The position numbers and the translations under genes were made by a program. 64,000 nucleotides of DNA from Rhodanobacteraceae bacterium (GTDB taxonomy: Bacteria; Pseudomonadota; Gammaproteobacteria; Xanthomonadales; Rhodanobacteraceae). Under the pieces are notes generated by a model. That model was not told the origin of the DNA, made no database searches, and was given only the letters and a program-made list of their open reading frames with translations. Below are positions 36,337-46,359 of this stretch, piece by piece (the first letter of the stretch is position 1; the number at the start of each line of letters is the position of its first letter). Location of the stretch: assembly GCA_004299705.1 (NCBI GenBank), contig SCQS01000060.1:36568-100567 (forward strand), written 5' to 3'.

Positions 36337-36813
36337 ATGCCGAGCGCGACCGTGATCCTGCCCCGCTACCGCATCGCCGCGTCCACCATCCCGGGCGCGG
36401 GCAAGGGCCTGTTCCTGGAAGAGTCCCTGCCCAAGGGCCGCATCGCGATCGCGCCGTACCGGATCGAGCAGACCTGGTCGTTCGCCGAAATCCTGGCCGA
36501 TCCGGAACGCACCGCGCAGCTTTACAGCTCGGTGCGCTGGTTCGAGGACCGTTACACCCTGTCGCCCGACTGGCCCGACGAGTGCTACGTCAACCACAGT
36601 TTCCAGCCGAGCGGCCTGTGGCTGTTGGGCTTCACCTTCGCCATGCACGACCTTGCGGCCGGCGACGAGTTGACCATCGACTACCGCCACCTGCTTGCAC
36701 CGGGACAAGAGGAGGAATTCAGGGACGCGCATACCGGCGAGGCGATCGTTGGCTACGCCTGGAAGGAAAGCTTGGGTCTGGGCCTCAAGACGCTGCAGGC
36801 ATTGATCGGCTGA
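36337..36813 (+). CDS. SET-domain protein
   Basis: A 158-residue protein consisting of a SET lysine-methyltransferase fold: STIPGAGKGLF at the start, CYVNHSFQPSG (the NHS SAM-contact motif) and AGDELTIDYRH near the end. Bacterial stand-alone SET proteins exist, some acting on DNA-binding or ribosomal proteins. The substrate here is unknown. ATG 36337 is preferred; ATG 36268 is in frame. hutD-like follows 21 bases later, suggesting co-transcription. Confidence 0.8.
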   Translation: MPSATVILPRYRIAASTIPGAGKGLFLEESLPKGRIAIAPYRIEQTWSFAEILADPERTAQLYSSVRWFEDRYTLSPDWPDECYVNHSFQPSGLWLLGFTFAMHDLAAGDELTIDYRHLLAPGQEEEFRDAHTGEAIVGYAWKESLGLGLKTLQALIG

Positions 36814-36834
36814 CAGCGCCGGCTACCATCCGCG

Positions 36835-37407
36835 ATGCTCTCGATCCAAGCCATTCCCCGCAACGCGCAGCGCGACGAGCCCTGGGCCAACGGCGCCGGC
36901 AGCACCACCGTGATCCTGCGCGAGCCCGACACCGCGGAGTGGCGCATCCGTATCAGTGTCGCGCGGGTCGAAAAGGAAGGGCCGTTTTCGGAACTGCCCG
37001 GCACGCGGCGCACGCTGGTGCCACTGGACGCACCGATGACGCTGCGCTTTCCCGACGGCAGCGCACGCACGGCCGCGCGCTTTGGTGCATTGCATTTCGA
37101 TGGTGCGCCGGCACCGACCGGCTTGCTGCCGGAAGGTCCGACCCGCGATTTCAACCTGATGCTGCGCGGCGACGCACAGGGCAAGGCCCTGCCTCGCACC
37201 CTGGTGGATTCCATGCTGCTGCCGATCGAGTCGGGACTGCGCTGGCTGGTGTACCTGGATTCCGGCCGCGCCGTGCTGCGCGCCGGTGGCGTGCAGGAGC
37301 TTGGTTTGAACCCGCACGACGCCGCGCTGGTCGTGCCGTCCGGCGACGCGCCGCGTATCCTGATCGAGGGCGCAGGCGAAATCGTGCTCGTCAAGTTGTA
37401 CGCTTGA
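36835..37407 (+). CDS. HutD-family cupin-like protein
   Basis: A 190-residue double-stranded beta-helix protein. WANGAGSTTVI followed by WRIRISVARVEKEGPFS matches HutD, a small protein associated with histidine utilisation in pseudomonads, where a governor role in hut induction has been proposed. Here no hut operon is adjacent. HutG-like amidohydrolase lies 22 kb away in this window. It precedes a two-component system by 30 bases. Confidence 0.8.
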   Translation: MLSIQAIPRNAQRDEPWANGAGSTTVILREPDTAEWRIRISVARVEKEGPFSELPGTRRTLVPLDAPMTLRFPDGSARTAARFGALHFDGAPAPTGLLPEGPTRDFNLMLRGDAQGKALPRTLVDSMLLPIESGLRWLVYLDSGRAVLRAGGVQELGLNPHDAALVVPSGDAPRILIEGAGEIVLVKLYA

Positions 37408-37437
37408 CGCCCAGTTCAGACACGGTGAGGCTCGGTC

Positions 37438-38112
37438 ATGCGGATGTTGGTGGTCGAAGACGATGCGGCCATTGCGGACGCGGTCTGCGCGTCACTGGAG
37501 CGCGCCGGTCACGCGGTGGACCACCTTGCCAACGGCAAGGCGGCGATTTCCGCGTTGCAGGAACACGCCTTCGCACTGGTGGTGCTTGATCTCGGCCTGC
37601 CGGGTGAAGACGGCAGCGAGGTGTTGCGCAAGCTGCGTGTCGACCACGACGGCACGCCGGTGCTGGTCATCACCGCGCGCGAGGAAGTCGATCTGCGCGT
37701 GCGCACGCTCGACCTGGGCGCCGACGATTACCTGGTGAAACCCTTCAGTCTGGCCGAGTTCGACGCGCGGGTGCGCGCACTGCTGCGCCGCCAGAGCAAC
37801 CGCGGCGTGCCCATCCTGCAACTCGGCAAGCTTTCCATCGACCTTGCGGGTCGCCGGGTGTTGCTGGGCGAGGCTCCGCTGGATCTTACCGCGCGTGAAT
37901 TCGCACTGCTGGAGGTACTGGCGTCGCGGCACAACCGGGTCACCTCGCGCGAGCACGTGATCGAGGCGCTATGCACGTGGAACGATGCGCTCACCGACAA
38001 CGGACTCGACATCGCCGTGCACCGCCTGCGCCGCAAGCTGGCTGACAGCGGCGTCAACCTGCGCACCGTGCGCGGCCTCGGCTACCTGCTCGAGGCCGAC
38101 GATGATCCGTAA
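37438..38112 (+). CDS. OmpR-family response regulator
   Basis: A 224-residue regulator. The receiver (1-115) has phospho-acceptor Asp51 in VVLDLGLPGEDG and conserved Lys101 in LVKPF. The winged-helix output (about 128-220) includes LTAREFALLEVLASR and DIAVHRLRRKLAD. It resembles the QseB/TctD/PhoP branch. It overlaps the kinase gene by 11 bases, so the two are translationally coupled. Confidence 0.93.
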   Translation: MRMLVVEDDAAIADAVCASLERAGHAVDHLANGKAAISALQEHAFALVVLDLGLPGEDGSEVLRKLRVDHDGTPVLVITAREEVDLRVRTLDLGADDYLVKPFSLAEFDARVRALLRRQSNRGVPILQLGKLSIDLAGRRVLLGEAPLDLTAREFALLEVLASRHNRVTSREHVIEALCTWNDALTDNGLDIAVHRLRRKLADSGVNLRTVRGLGYLLEADDDP

Positions 38113-39496
38113 CCCCAGCCTGCGTCGGCGCCTGTTGCTGTTCGTCGCCGTGCCGCTGCTGGCGGTACTGGTTTGCGGCGGCATCATCAATTACGTGATC
38201 GGCCTGCATTACGCCAACAAGGTCTACGACCGCTGGCTGCTGGACAGCGCCGAGGCGATCGGCGACCTGGTCAACAGCGATGCGGGCCGCAACGAACTCT
38301 CCGACCAGGCGCGCATCCTGCTACAGTTTTCGGTCAAGGAACGCAACAAGTTCGCGGTGCGCAGCATGCGTTACGGCGTGCTGGCGGGCAACCAGGACCT
38401 GCCGCAGCCCAGCCCGAAGTCCCGCAACGCCGGCCCGGTGTTCACCAACTTCCTCGACCACGGCCTGCCCATGCGCATGGCGTCGGTGTTCATCGCCAAC
38501 AAGGCCGACCCCGGCGACGTGCTGGTCATTTCCACGGCGGAGACGGTCAACAAGCGGCGCGCCCTCGCACGCGAATTGCTGATTTCCACCGTACCCATCG
38601 AGCTGCTGCTGATCGTCGTCGCGATGGCGCTGGTGTGGCTGGGCATCAACCATGGCCTGCGCGCACTCGACCCGCTGGCCCACGAAATCCGGATGCGCGA
38701 GGCCGGCGATTTGTCACCCTTGCGCACCATCGACGCTCCGCTGGAAGTGCAGCCACTGGTCGCCACCATCGATGCGCTGCTGGGACGGCTCGACCGCATG
38801 TTGCGCCAGCAGCAACGCTTCATCGCCGACGCCGCGCACCAGTTGCGCACGCCGCTGGCGGGCCTGCGCCTGCAGGCAGAACGCGCACTCGCCGACCCCC
38901 GCCCGGAAACCGTGCGCGAAGCGCTGGTGCACGTGGAGAGATTGTCCGCGGGCACTGCGCGTGCGGCCGGGCAATTGCTGGCGATGGCGCGCGCGCAGGC
39001 CCCCGACGAATCGCTGGGCGCGGCCGTCCCACTCGACCTCGCCGAATTGGTACGCAACGAAGTCGCCGCACGGGTACCCGACGCCATCGCCAAGGGCATC
39101 GACCTTGGTTACCACGGGCCCGAACGCGGCATGAAGGTCATCGGCGACCCCGTGCTGCTGCGGGAACTGCTGGGCAACCTCGTCGACAACGCCACGCGTT
39201 ACGGCAGCCGCGGCCACCGCGGCGACGCGGTGATCACGGTCGCGCTGCAACCCACCGAAGAATCCGGCTGCGTGCTGAGCGTGCAGGACAACGGCCCCGG
39301 CGTCGCCCCGGAACTGGTGCCGCGCCTCGGCGAGCGCTTCTTCCGGGCCATGGGCAACGGCCACGAAGGTACGGGGCTGGGCTTGGCGATCGTGCGCGAG
39401 ATCGCCGAGCGCCACGGCGCGGAACTGTTCATCACCAACCACATCGACCCGCACGGCCTGCACGTCGAGATCCGGTTTCCGCCCATCGCGGCGTAG
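38102..39496 (+). CDS. Sensor histidine kinase (TctE/QseC-like)
   Basis: A 464-residue inner-membrane kinase. The N-terminal helix (about 10-32) and a second one (about 160-182) flank a periplasmic 2CSK_N-type sensor region (AANKVYDRWLLDSA-like). A HAMP-like linker follows. The H-box is DAAHQLRTPLAGL with His246; the catalytic domain has NLVDNATRYG, DNGPGV and GTGLGLAIV. The TctE/QseC sensor type suggests a small organic ligand, but no transporter is adjacent to identify it. Confidence 0.92.
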   Translation: MIRNPSLRRRLLLFVAVPLLAVLVCGGIINYVIGLHYANKVYDRWLLDSAEAIGDLVNSDAGRNELSDQARILLQFSVKERNKFAVRSMRYGVLAGNQDLPQPSPKSRNAGPVFTNFLDHGLPMRMASVFIANKADPGDVLVISTAETVNKRRALARELLISTVPIELLLIVVAMALVWLGINHGLRALDPLAHEIRMREAGDLSPLRTIDAPLEVQPLVATIDALLGRLDRMLRQQQRFIADAAHQLRTPLAGLRLQAERALADPRPETVREALVHVERLSAGTARAAGQLLAMARAQAPDESLGAAVPLDLAELVRNEVAARVPDAIAKGIDLGYHGPERGMKVIGDPVLLRELLGNLVDNATRYGSRGHRGDAVITVALQPTEESGCVLSVQDNGPGVAPELVPRLGERFFRAMGNGHEGTGLGLAIVREIAERHGAELFITNHIDPHGLHVEIRFPPIAA

Positions 39497-39521
39497 CCCG
39501 GTTTCAGGCAGTGGTCTGGTT

Positions 39522-39839
39522 TTACCGGTCGTCACGCGTATAAATCACGCCATCCTCGACGCGCACGGGAAAGCTCGCGACCGGTTCCGTCGCGGGCGCC
39601 AGCGTGGCCTGGCCGGTACGCACGTCGAACTTCGCACCGTGGCGCGGACATTCGACTTCGAAGCCGCACACCTCGCCGCCCGCCAGTTCGCCGCCGTCGT
39701 GGGTGCAGACATCCTCGATCGCGTAGAGGTTGCCATCGAGGTTGTAGACCGCGATCGCGGTGTCGCCGTCCCACGCGACCTTGAATTCGCCGGGCAGGAG
39801 TTCGTTCTGCGCGCAGACCTTTATCCAACCTTCCGCCAT
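39522..39839 (-). CDS. Rieske [2Fe-2S] ferredoxin-like protein
   Basis: A 105-residue soluble protein with a Rieske cluster: Cys/His in CTHDGG (about 45) and Cys/His in CPRHGA (about 64). It resembles NirD/BphF-type small subunits or ferredoxins of non-heme oxygenases. No oxygenase is adjacent. The nearest functional context is the SUF cluster-assembly operon on the same strand, across a repeat. This class often sits beside suf genes in this lineage, so a link to Fe-S handling is plausible. Confidence 0.88.
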   Translation of the reverse strand: MAEGWIKVCAQNELLPGEFKVAWDGDTAIAVYNLDGNLYAIEDVCTHDGGELAGGEVCGFEVECPRHGAKFDVRTGQATLAPATEPVASFPVRVEDGVIYTRDDR

Positions 39840-39982
39840 GTCGCTCCTCCGTCATTTCGGTGCGGGCCGGAATCGACCCAAGCCTGTCCGTCATACCATG
39901 CGTGCAGACCCAGTCGGCAGGATTGCCGACCCGCACGCCGCAGGTGGCCCGAAGGGCGAGCCACAGGGATGTGGTGAGTCTT

Positions 39983-40243
39983 GCGCGCCGATTGGGGCCC
40001 CTCGAACGCGGCGAGCGGACGACGGAAAAGTCCGAAGGATGGACCGCAGGATGCGGGCCAGTTCGCCGCAGGCACAGGGACGTGCCTTCGGCGAACCCCG
40101 GCGGCCGCGAGCGAACCCGCAGCCCATGGATGGGCGAAGGGCGTGTTCGCGGGGTGGCCTTTCTCTTGGTGACTTCTCTTTGGCCAGGCAAAGAGAAGTC
40201 ACCCGACCGCGCGGGATGCGGGCGGAAAGAGACAGGGATGTCG
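39983..40243. repeat. Structured dispersed repeat, copy A (about 260 bp)
   Basis: This fills most of the gene-free gap 39840-40260. It matches the reverse complement of 63529-63788 almost throughout. At least four hairpins follow one another: GGACCGCA/TGCGGGCC (near 40041-40058, one mismatch), TTCGCCG-c-AGGCAC with GTGCCT-t-CGGCGAA (40062-40095), GCCCAT-gg-ATGGGC (40122-40135), and GTGACTTCTCTTTG with CAAAGAGAAGTCAC (40169-40202). Short frames exist but are not preserved well enough to call a protein. 39840-39982 holds a further hairpin (GTCGGCA/TGCCGAC) and looks like a looser flank. Confidence 0.8.
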
Positions 40244-40260
40244 CCGTACTCGCCAAAAGG

Positions 40261-40839
40261 TTACAAGTCTTTTACCAACCACTCGAAGCGCAAGTCATTG
40301 CGCTTGGGAATTCCGAAACGCGGATCGCCATACGGAAACGCCTTGTACTCGCCGGTGCGCCGGTAGCCGCGCCGTTCGTACCACGCGATCAATTCCGCGC
40401 GCACGTCGATCACGCTCATGCGCATCGCGTGCGCATGCCATTCGTAGCGGGCGACGCGTTCGGCCTCCGCCAGCAGTGACCGGCCGGTGCCGTTGCCCTG
40501 CGCTTCCGGGCGCACGGAGAACATGCCGAAATAACCGTCGCCGGCGTGTTCGCCCGTCAAGCGCTCGACCACGCAGCTTGCGAGGAGCTGTCCATCTCGT
40601 TCGGCAAGCAACAGCCTCACGTCATCGCGTGCGATCAGCGCGCGCACCTCTTCGGCATCGGTGCGCTGGCCGTCCAGCAGATCGGCCTCGGTGGTCCAGC
40701 CTACACGGCTGGCGTCGCCGCGATAGGCCGATTCCGTCAATGCGACTACAGCTGCAACGTCATCGCTCGTTGCAACACGGAACCGAAGCTTGCTGGATGG
40801 CCGGTCCCCGGTCCCCGGCCCCAGGTCCCTGATCTTCAT
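40261..40839 (-). CDS. GNAT-family N-acetyltransferase in the suf cluster
   Basis: A 192-residue acetyltransferase. GMFSVRPEAQGNGTGRSLL holds the acetyl-CoA loop and WYERRGYRRTGEYKAFPYGD the C-terminal strands. The stop lies just after a repeat element. ATG 40839 overlaps the sufS stop by four bases (ATGA), so it is translated as the last gene of the suf operon. The acceptor is unknown. Confidence 0.85.
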   Translation of the reverse strand: MKIRDLGPGTGDRPSSKLRFRVATSDDVAAVVALTESAYRGDASRVGWTTEADLLDGQRTDAEEVRALIARDDVRLLLAERDGQLLASCVVERLTGEHAGDGYFGMFSVRPEAQGNGTGRSLLAEAERVARYEWHAHAMRMSVIDVRAELIAWYERRGYRRTGEYKAFPYGDPRFGIPKRNDLRFEWLVKDL

Positions 40840-42092
40840 GCAAGCAGCTTCCGCACCCGGCCGATGGCCGCGACGAAAGCATCGATCTCGGCTTCGGTGT
40901 TCCAGAACGCCAGCGAGGCGCGGCAGGTCGCGGCGACACCGTAAAACTGCATCAACGGATGCGCGCAGTGGTGGCCCGAGCGTACCGCCACGCCTTCCTG
41001 GTCCAGCAGCGTCGCAAGATCGTGCGCGTGCACGCCATCGACCAGAAACGAAATCACCGCGGCCTTGCCGGGCGCCTTGCCAAAGATGCGCAGGCCAGGG
41101 ACGGCTTCGAGCCGCGGCGTGGCGTAATCCAGCAGCTCGCGCTCGCGCGCCGCGATGTTGGCCATACCGATGCCCGAAAGGTAATCGATCGCGGCGCCCA
41201 GGCCCGCGAAACCAGCCGTATTGGGCGTGCCGGCCTCGAACTTGTGCGGCGAATCCGCGAACGTGGTGCCGTCGAACGACACCGTGCGGATCATCTCGCC
41301 ACCGCCGAAGAACGGCGGCATCGCTTCCAGCAACTCGCGTCGTGCCCACAGCGCGCCGGTACCGGTCGGGCCGCACATCTTGTGTCCGGTCACGACGTAG
41401 AAATCACAACCGAGCGACTTCACATCCAGCGGCAGGTGCGGCGCGGCCTGCGAACCGTCGACCAGCAGCAGGATGCCGCGCTTGCGGCACTCGCGCGCCA
41501 GTTCCTTCACCGGGTTGACGGTGCCGAGCACGTTGGAGACGTGCACCACTCCCGCGAATTTCACTTCCGGCGTCAGTGCCTCGATGAATTTCTCGACAAT
41601 CAACTCGCCCGATTCGATGATCGGCGCCACCTTGAGGTGCGCGCCGGTGAGCTTGCAGACCAGCTGCCACGGCACGATGTCGGCATGATGTTCCATGGCC
41701 GTCACCAGCACCGCGTCGCCGGGCTGCAACCGTGGCAGCAGGTAACTGTAAGCCACGAGGTTGGTCGCCATCGTGGTGCCGGAGGTCAGCACGACCTCGT
41801 CGCGGTGGTTGGCGCCCAGGAACGCCGCGAGCTTGTCGCGCGCGCCCTCGTACAGTGCGGTCGCCTCCTCGCCCAATTGATGCACTGCGCGCGACACGTT
41901 GGCATTGTGCTCGCGGTAAAACGCATCGACCGCCTCGATGACCTGGCGCGGCTTCTGCGCGGTATTGGCGCTGTCGAGGTACACCAGCGGCTTGCCGTGG
42001 ACCGTGCGCTTCAGGATCGGAAAATCCCCGCGGACACGCGCCCAATCGACCGCACCTGCGGATGCCTTCGCGACTTTGGCCGATGCGTTCAC
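40836..42092 (-). CDS. sufS: Cysteine desulfurase SufS
   Basis: A 418-residue PLP enzyme taking sulfur from cysteine for Fe-S assembly. PLP-binding Lys238 is in TGHKMCGPTG; the persulfide Cys376 is in SGHHCAHPL, the class-II (SufS) pattern. It starts at GTG 42092, overlapping the sufD stop (GTGA). Family partner SufE is not in view. It is the fourth structural gene of sufB-C-D-S. Confidence 0.95.
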   Translation of the reverse strand: MNASAKVAKASAGAVDWARVRGDFPILKRTVHGKPLVYLDSANTAQKPRQVIEAVDAFYREHNANVSRAVHQLGEEATALYEGARDKLAAFLGANHRDEVVLTSGTTMATNLVAYSYLLPRLQPGDAVLVTAMEHHADIVPWQLVCKLTGAHLKVAPIIESGELIVEKFIEALTPEVKFAGVVHVSNVLGTVNPVKELARECRKRGILLLVDGSQAAPHLPLDVKSLGCDFYVVTGHKMCGPTGTGALWARRELLEAMPPFFGGGEMIRTVSFDGTTFADSPHKFEAGTPNTAGFAGLGAAIDYLSGIGMANIAARERELLDYATPRLEAVPGLRIFGKAPGKAAVISFLVDGVHAHDLATLLDQEGVAVRSGHHCAHPLMQFYGVAATCRASLAFWNTEAEIDAFVAAIGRVRKLLA

Positions 42093-43408
42093 GCTGCAAC
42101 CTCCGGCAGTTGCTCGGCCAGCAGGCCATCGCAGTACTCACGCAACGTGGCGGGCTCGATGCCATCCAGCGTCACCGCGCAGAACGCGCGCACCAGGATG
42201 CGTCGCGCCACTTCCAGCGGGACACCACGCGAGCGCAGGTAGAACAACACGTTCTCGTCGAGCTGGCCGACCGTTGCGCCGTGGTTGGCCTTGACCTCGT
42301 CGGCGTAGATTTCCAGCGCCGGCCGCGTGTCGATCTCGGCGCTGGTCGAAAGCAGCAGGTTCTTGTTGTAGAAGCTGCCGTCGGCACCGTCGGCACCGGG
42401 CTGCACCAGGATGCGCCCATGCACCACGCCGCGCGCGCGATCGCTTGCCACCCCGCGCCATACCGCGTTGCTGAAGGTATCGCGGCCGCGATGCGTCACC
42501 AGCACTTCCATGTCGGCGTGCTGGCGATCGTGCAGCACGAAGGCGCCGCGGCTCTCGAAGCGCGCACGCGCGCCGGAAAGCTCGGCGCGAATCTCGTGGC
42601 GCACCAGCTTGCCGCCGAGTTCCAGCGCGTGGAAACCCAGCGATGCCTCGTCGTGCAGGCGGACGCGACTGCAGCGCAAGACTGTCGCGTCGGCGCAGGC
42701 GCGCTGGATCACGGTCCAGCCAAGATGCGCCCGCGCGTGCACGTTGACGTCCCGGACAAGGTTGAGGAGGTGCCCTGCCCCGGCGTCGCCCACGTGATGC
42801 TCGACCACGTCCAGTCGCGCGCCCTCGCCCAGCTCGATCAGACTGCGTACGTGCAGTGCAGATGCGGCCTCCGCAGCCACCCCGACGTGCACGACGTGCA
42901 GCGGTTCGGCCACGTTCACGCCCGCCGCCACGCGCAGAACCAGGCCGTCCGCCGCGAGCGCGCGATTCAGCAGCGTGAAGCCGTCATCGTCATCGTCCGC
43001 GCGCTTGTCCAGCAGGAACCGCAGCGGTTCGGGCGACTCGCGCAACCCGGATGCGAGCGAACCCGCCGATACGCCATCCGCCAACCTGTTCAGATTCGAA
43101 AGATCCGCGCGATACACCCCGTTGACGAACACCACGCACTGATTGCCGATCGCCGGCAATGGCAGCGAAGCCATGCCGACGACGCGGTCCGCCGCCTGGT
43201 TGTCGCCCGCCGCATAGGCGCGCTGGGCCAGCGCCCGCAGCGAGGTGTACTTCCACAATTCATTGCGCTGGTCGGGCAACCCGCGTTCGGCGAATGCGCG
43301 CAATGCCTCGGCACGCGCGGCATCCAGCCAGGCCAGGCCGCTGCCGGGCAGGCGCAGCGATGCGGCGGCCTCGTGCATCGACTGCCCGAATGGCGTGGAC
43401 GCGCTCAC
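42089..43408 (-). CDS. sufD: Fe-S scaffold component SufD
   Basis: A 439-residue beta-helix protein of the SufBCD scaffold. The C-terminal SufB/D core has NHGATVGQLDENVLFYLRSRG and EVARRILVRAF. The N-terminal helical region contains NELWKYTSLRAL. It starts at GTG 43408, overlapping the sufC stop by four bases. It forms a heterodimer with SufB and binds SufC. Confidence 0.92.
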   Translation of the reverse strand: MSASTPFGQSMHEAAASLRLPGSGLAWLDAARAEALRAFAERGLPDQRNELWKYTSLRALAQRAYAAGDNQAADRVVGMASLPLPAIGNQCVVFVNGVYRADLSNLNRLADGVSAGSLASGLRESPEPLRFLLDKRADDDDDGFTLLNRALAADGLVLRVAAGVNVAEPLHVVHVGVAAEAASALHVRSLIELGEGARLDVVEHHVGDAGAGHLLNLVRDVNVHARAHLGWTVIQRACADATVLRCSRVRLHDEASLGFHALELGGKLVRHEIRAELSGARARFESRGAFVLHDRQHADMEVLVTHRGRDTFSNAVWRGVASDRARGVVHGRILVQPGADGADGSFYNKNLLLSTSAEIDTRPALEIYADEVKANHGATVGQLDENVLFYLRSRGVPLEVARRILVRAFCAVTLDGIEPATLREYCDGLLAEQLPEVAA

Positions 43409-44169
43409 GCGCTGGCCTCCGCTGATTCGCGCTCGCGCACCCAGGCGTAGCCGTGGGCCTCGAGCTCGCGCGCGAGTTGCGCGTCGCCGCTTTCGACGAT
43501 GCGGCCGTCTGCCAGCACGTGCACGAAGTCCGGCACGATGTAGTCCAGCAGGCGCTGGTAATGCGTGATCACGAGGAACGCACGTTGGGGCGCACGCAAC
43601 GCATTCACGCCGGCGGCCACCTGCTTCAAGGCATCGATGTCGAGCCCGGAATCGGTTTCGTCGAGGATCGCGAGGCGCGGTTCCAGCAGCGCCATCTGCA
43701 ACACCTCGTTGCGTTTCTTCTCGCCGCCCGAGAACCCTTCGTTGACCGCGCGATTCAAAAGCTCGGGCGTCATGCCCATCGCCTTGACCTTTTCCCGCAC
43801 CAGTTTGAGGAACTGCATGGAATCCAGCTCCTGCTCGCCACGCACCTTGTGTTGCGCGTTCAAGGCCGCGCGCAGGAAATAGGTGTTGTTGACGCCCGGA
43901 ATCTCGACCGGGTACTGGAACGCCAGGAACACGCCCGCCGCGGCACGCGCCTCGGGTTCGAGTTCAAGCAGATTCTTGCCGTCGAACGTGACGCTGCCTT
44001 GCGTCACCTCGTAGCCGGGACGGCCCGCCAGCACGTTGCCGAGCGTGGACTTGCCCGCGCCGTTCGGCCCCATGATCGCGTGCACTTCGCCGGGTTTCAC
44101 TTCCAGCGACAAGCCCTTCAGGATTTCCTTGGCCCCGATGCGGGCGTGGAGGTTTTCGATCTTCAGCAT
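43405..44169 (-). CDS. sufC: Fe-S assembly ATPase SufC
   Basis: A 254-residue ABC-type ATPase driving conformational change of SufB-SufD. Walker A is GPNGAGKST (about 35-43), the signature is FSGGEKKR, and Walker B plus Glu is in LAILDETDSGLD. It is soluble, with no membrane domain, as expected for SufC. A hairpin repeat separates it from sufB upstream. Confidence 0.95.
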   Translation of the reverse strand: MLKIENLHARIGAKEILKGLSLEVKPGEVHAIMGPNGAGKSTLGNVLAGRPGYEVTQGSVTFDGKNLLELEPEARAAAGVFLAFQYPVEIPGVNNTYFLRAALNAQHKVRGEQELDSMQFLKLVREKVKAMGMTPELLNRAVNEGFSGGEKKRNEVLQMALLEPRLAILDETDSGLDIDALKQVAAGVNALRAPQRAFLVITHYQRLLDYIVPDFVHVLADGRIVESGDAQLARELEAHGYAWVRERESAEASA

Positions 44170-44182
44170 GTGCCTTGCTCTT

Positions 44183-44265
44183 GTAGGGCGGGTCAGCGCT
44201 GCAAGCGCGTAACCCGCCGGAACCGTGGTGGCGGGTTACGCCGCTGCGCGGCTAATCCGCCCTAC
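44183..44265. repeat. GTAGGGCGGG hairpin repeat inside the suf operon
   Basis: GTAGGGCGGGTCAGCGCTGC...GCGTAACCCGCC and the mirrored GGCGGGTTACGCCGCTGCGC...CCGCCCTAC form a long stem filling the sufB-sufC gap. Placed within an operon it may stabilise the upstream sufB message or set the ratio of SufB to SufC. Confidence 0.65.
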
Positions 44266-44276
44266 TCGTCTTTATC

Positions 44277-45716
<1,440 letters not shown>

Positions 45717-45727
45717 GTTCTTGTTCC

Positions 45728-46159
45728 TTACACTGCCCGTGCACCACGCGCCCCGGCGCGACGATGCAACATGTCGGCCAGGCTCACCCCGCGCAGGGCG
45801 TTGTCGATCGCGGCTCCGATGCCTTGCCAGTCGCGCGACACCGCGCAATACGACTGACGCTCGCAACCCGCATGACCGAGGCTGCATTCGGTCAGGCCGA
45901 TCGGACCGTCCAGTGCCTCGACGATTTCCGCGAGCGAGATTTCCGTGGCCGAGCGCGCCAGGCGATAACCGCCGGCGGCGCCACGAAACGATTCCACCAA
46001 GCCCGCCTGCGCAAGCCGCTTCAGCAATTTGCTGACCGTCGGCAATTCCAGGTGCGTGTCATCGCCGATCTGCACCGCCGACAACACCTCGCCCGGATGG
46101 CGCGCAAGGCAGGCCATCACCACGGAGGCGTAATCGGCAAGGCGGCTGACGCGAAGCAT
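45728..46159 (-). CDS. Rrf2-family SUF operon regulator
   Basis: A 143-residue winged-helix regulator. The N-terminus [19 protein letters not shown] and [23 protein letters not shown] (split across wing and dimer helix) match the gammaproteobacterial SUF regulator branch of Rrf2/IscR proteins. Three Cys in ECSLGHAGC and QSYC would bind a [2Fe-2S] cluster, letting the protein sense Fe-S status. It is the first gene of sufR-B-C-D-S, with a dyad over the operon promoter, so negative autoregulation is expected. Confidence 0.93.
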   Translation of the reverse strand: MLRVSRLADYASVVMACLARHPGEVLSAVQIGDDTHLELPTVSKLLKRLAQAGLVESFRGAAGGYRLARSATEISLAEIVEALDGPIGLTECSLGHAGCERQSYCAVSRDWQGIGAAIDNALRGVSLADMLHRRAGARGARAV

Positions 46160-46179
46160 TCGGGCGCGGACTCCAAATA

Positions 46180-46217
46180 AGTACCAATATGGTACTGATT
46201 GAGTGCCCGGACCGCAA
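46180..46217 (-). promoter_or_regulatory. suf operon promoter with Rrf2-type operator
   Basis: On the minus strand TTGCGG (46212-46217) and TACCAT (46189-46194) are 17 bases apart. A perfect 17-bp dyad AGTACC-AATAT-GGTACT (46180-46196) covers the -10. Its size and place, 20 bases before the regulator ATG, are as expected for autoregulation by an Rrf2 protein. Confidence 0.7.
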
Positions 46218-46244
46218 GGATCGCCGGTTGTCAAAGAAGCATTC

Positions 46245-46313
46245 GACACGGATCAACACGGATAGAAGCGGATATCCTGAACTTATCCGCGTTCATCCGC
46301 GTAAATCCGTGTC
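46245..46313. repeat. Hyphenated inverted repeat (ACACGGAT family)
   Basis: GACACGGATCAACACGGATA...GCGGATA is mirrored by TATCCGCGTTCATCCGCGTA...CCGTGTC. It uses the same tandem ACACGGATC units as 73-140. It lies between the divergent suf promoter and the end of rplI. Confidence 0.65.
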
Positions 46314-46359
46314 CGAAGCTCTCCGCCGAGCCAGATCGGCTCGTAGTGCCCGCAAACGA

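Noticed and set aside
39981..40172. Small frame in copy A of the structured repeat, partly similar to a frame in copy B (63650-63997)
   Set aside because: The similarity follows from the DNA repeat; the shared frame breaks after about 45 residues and the best-conserved feature is hairpin pairing, not protein sequence.
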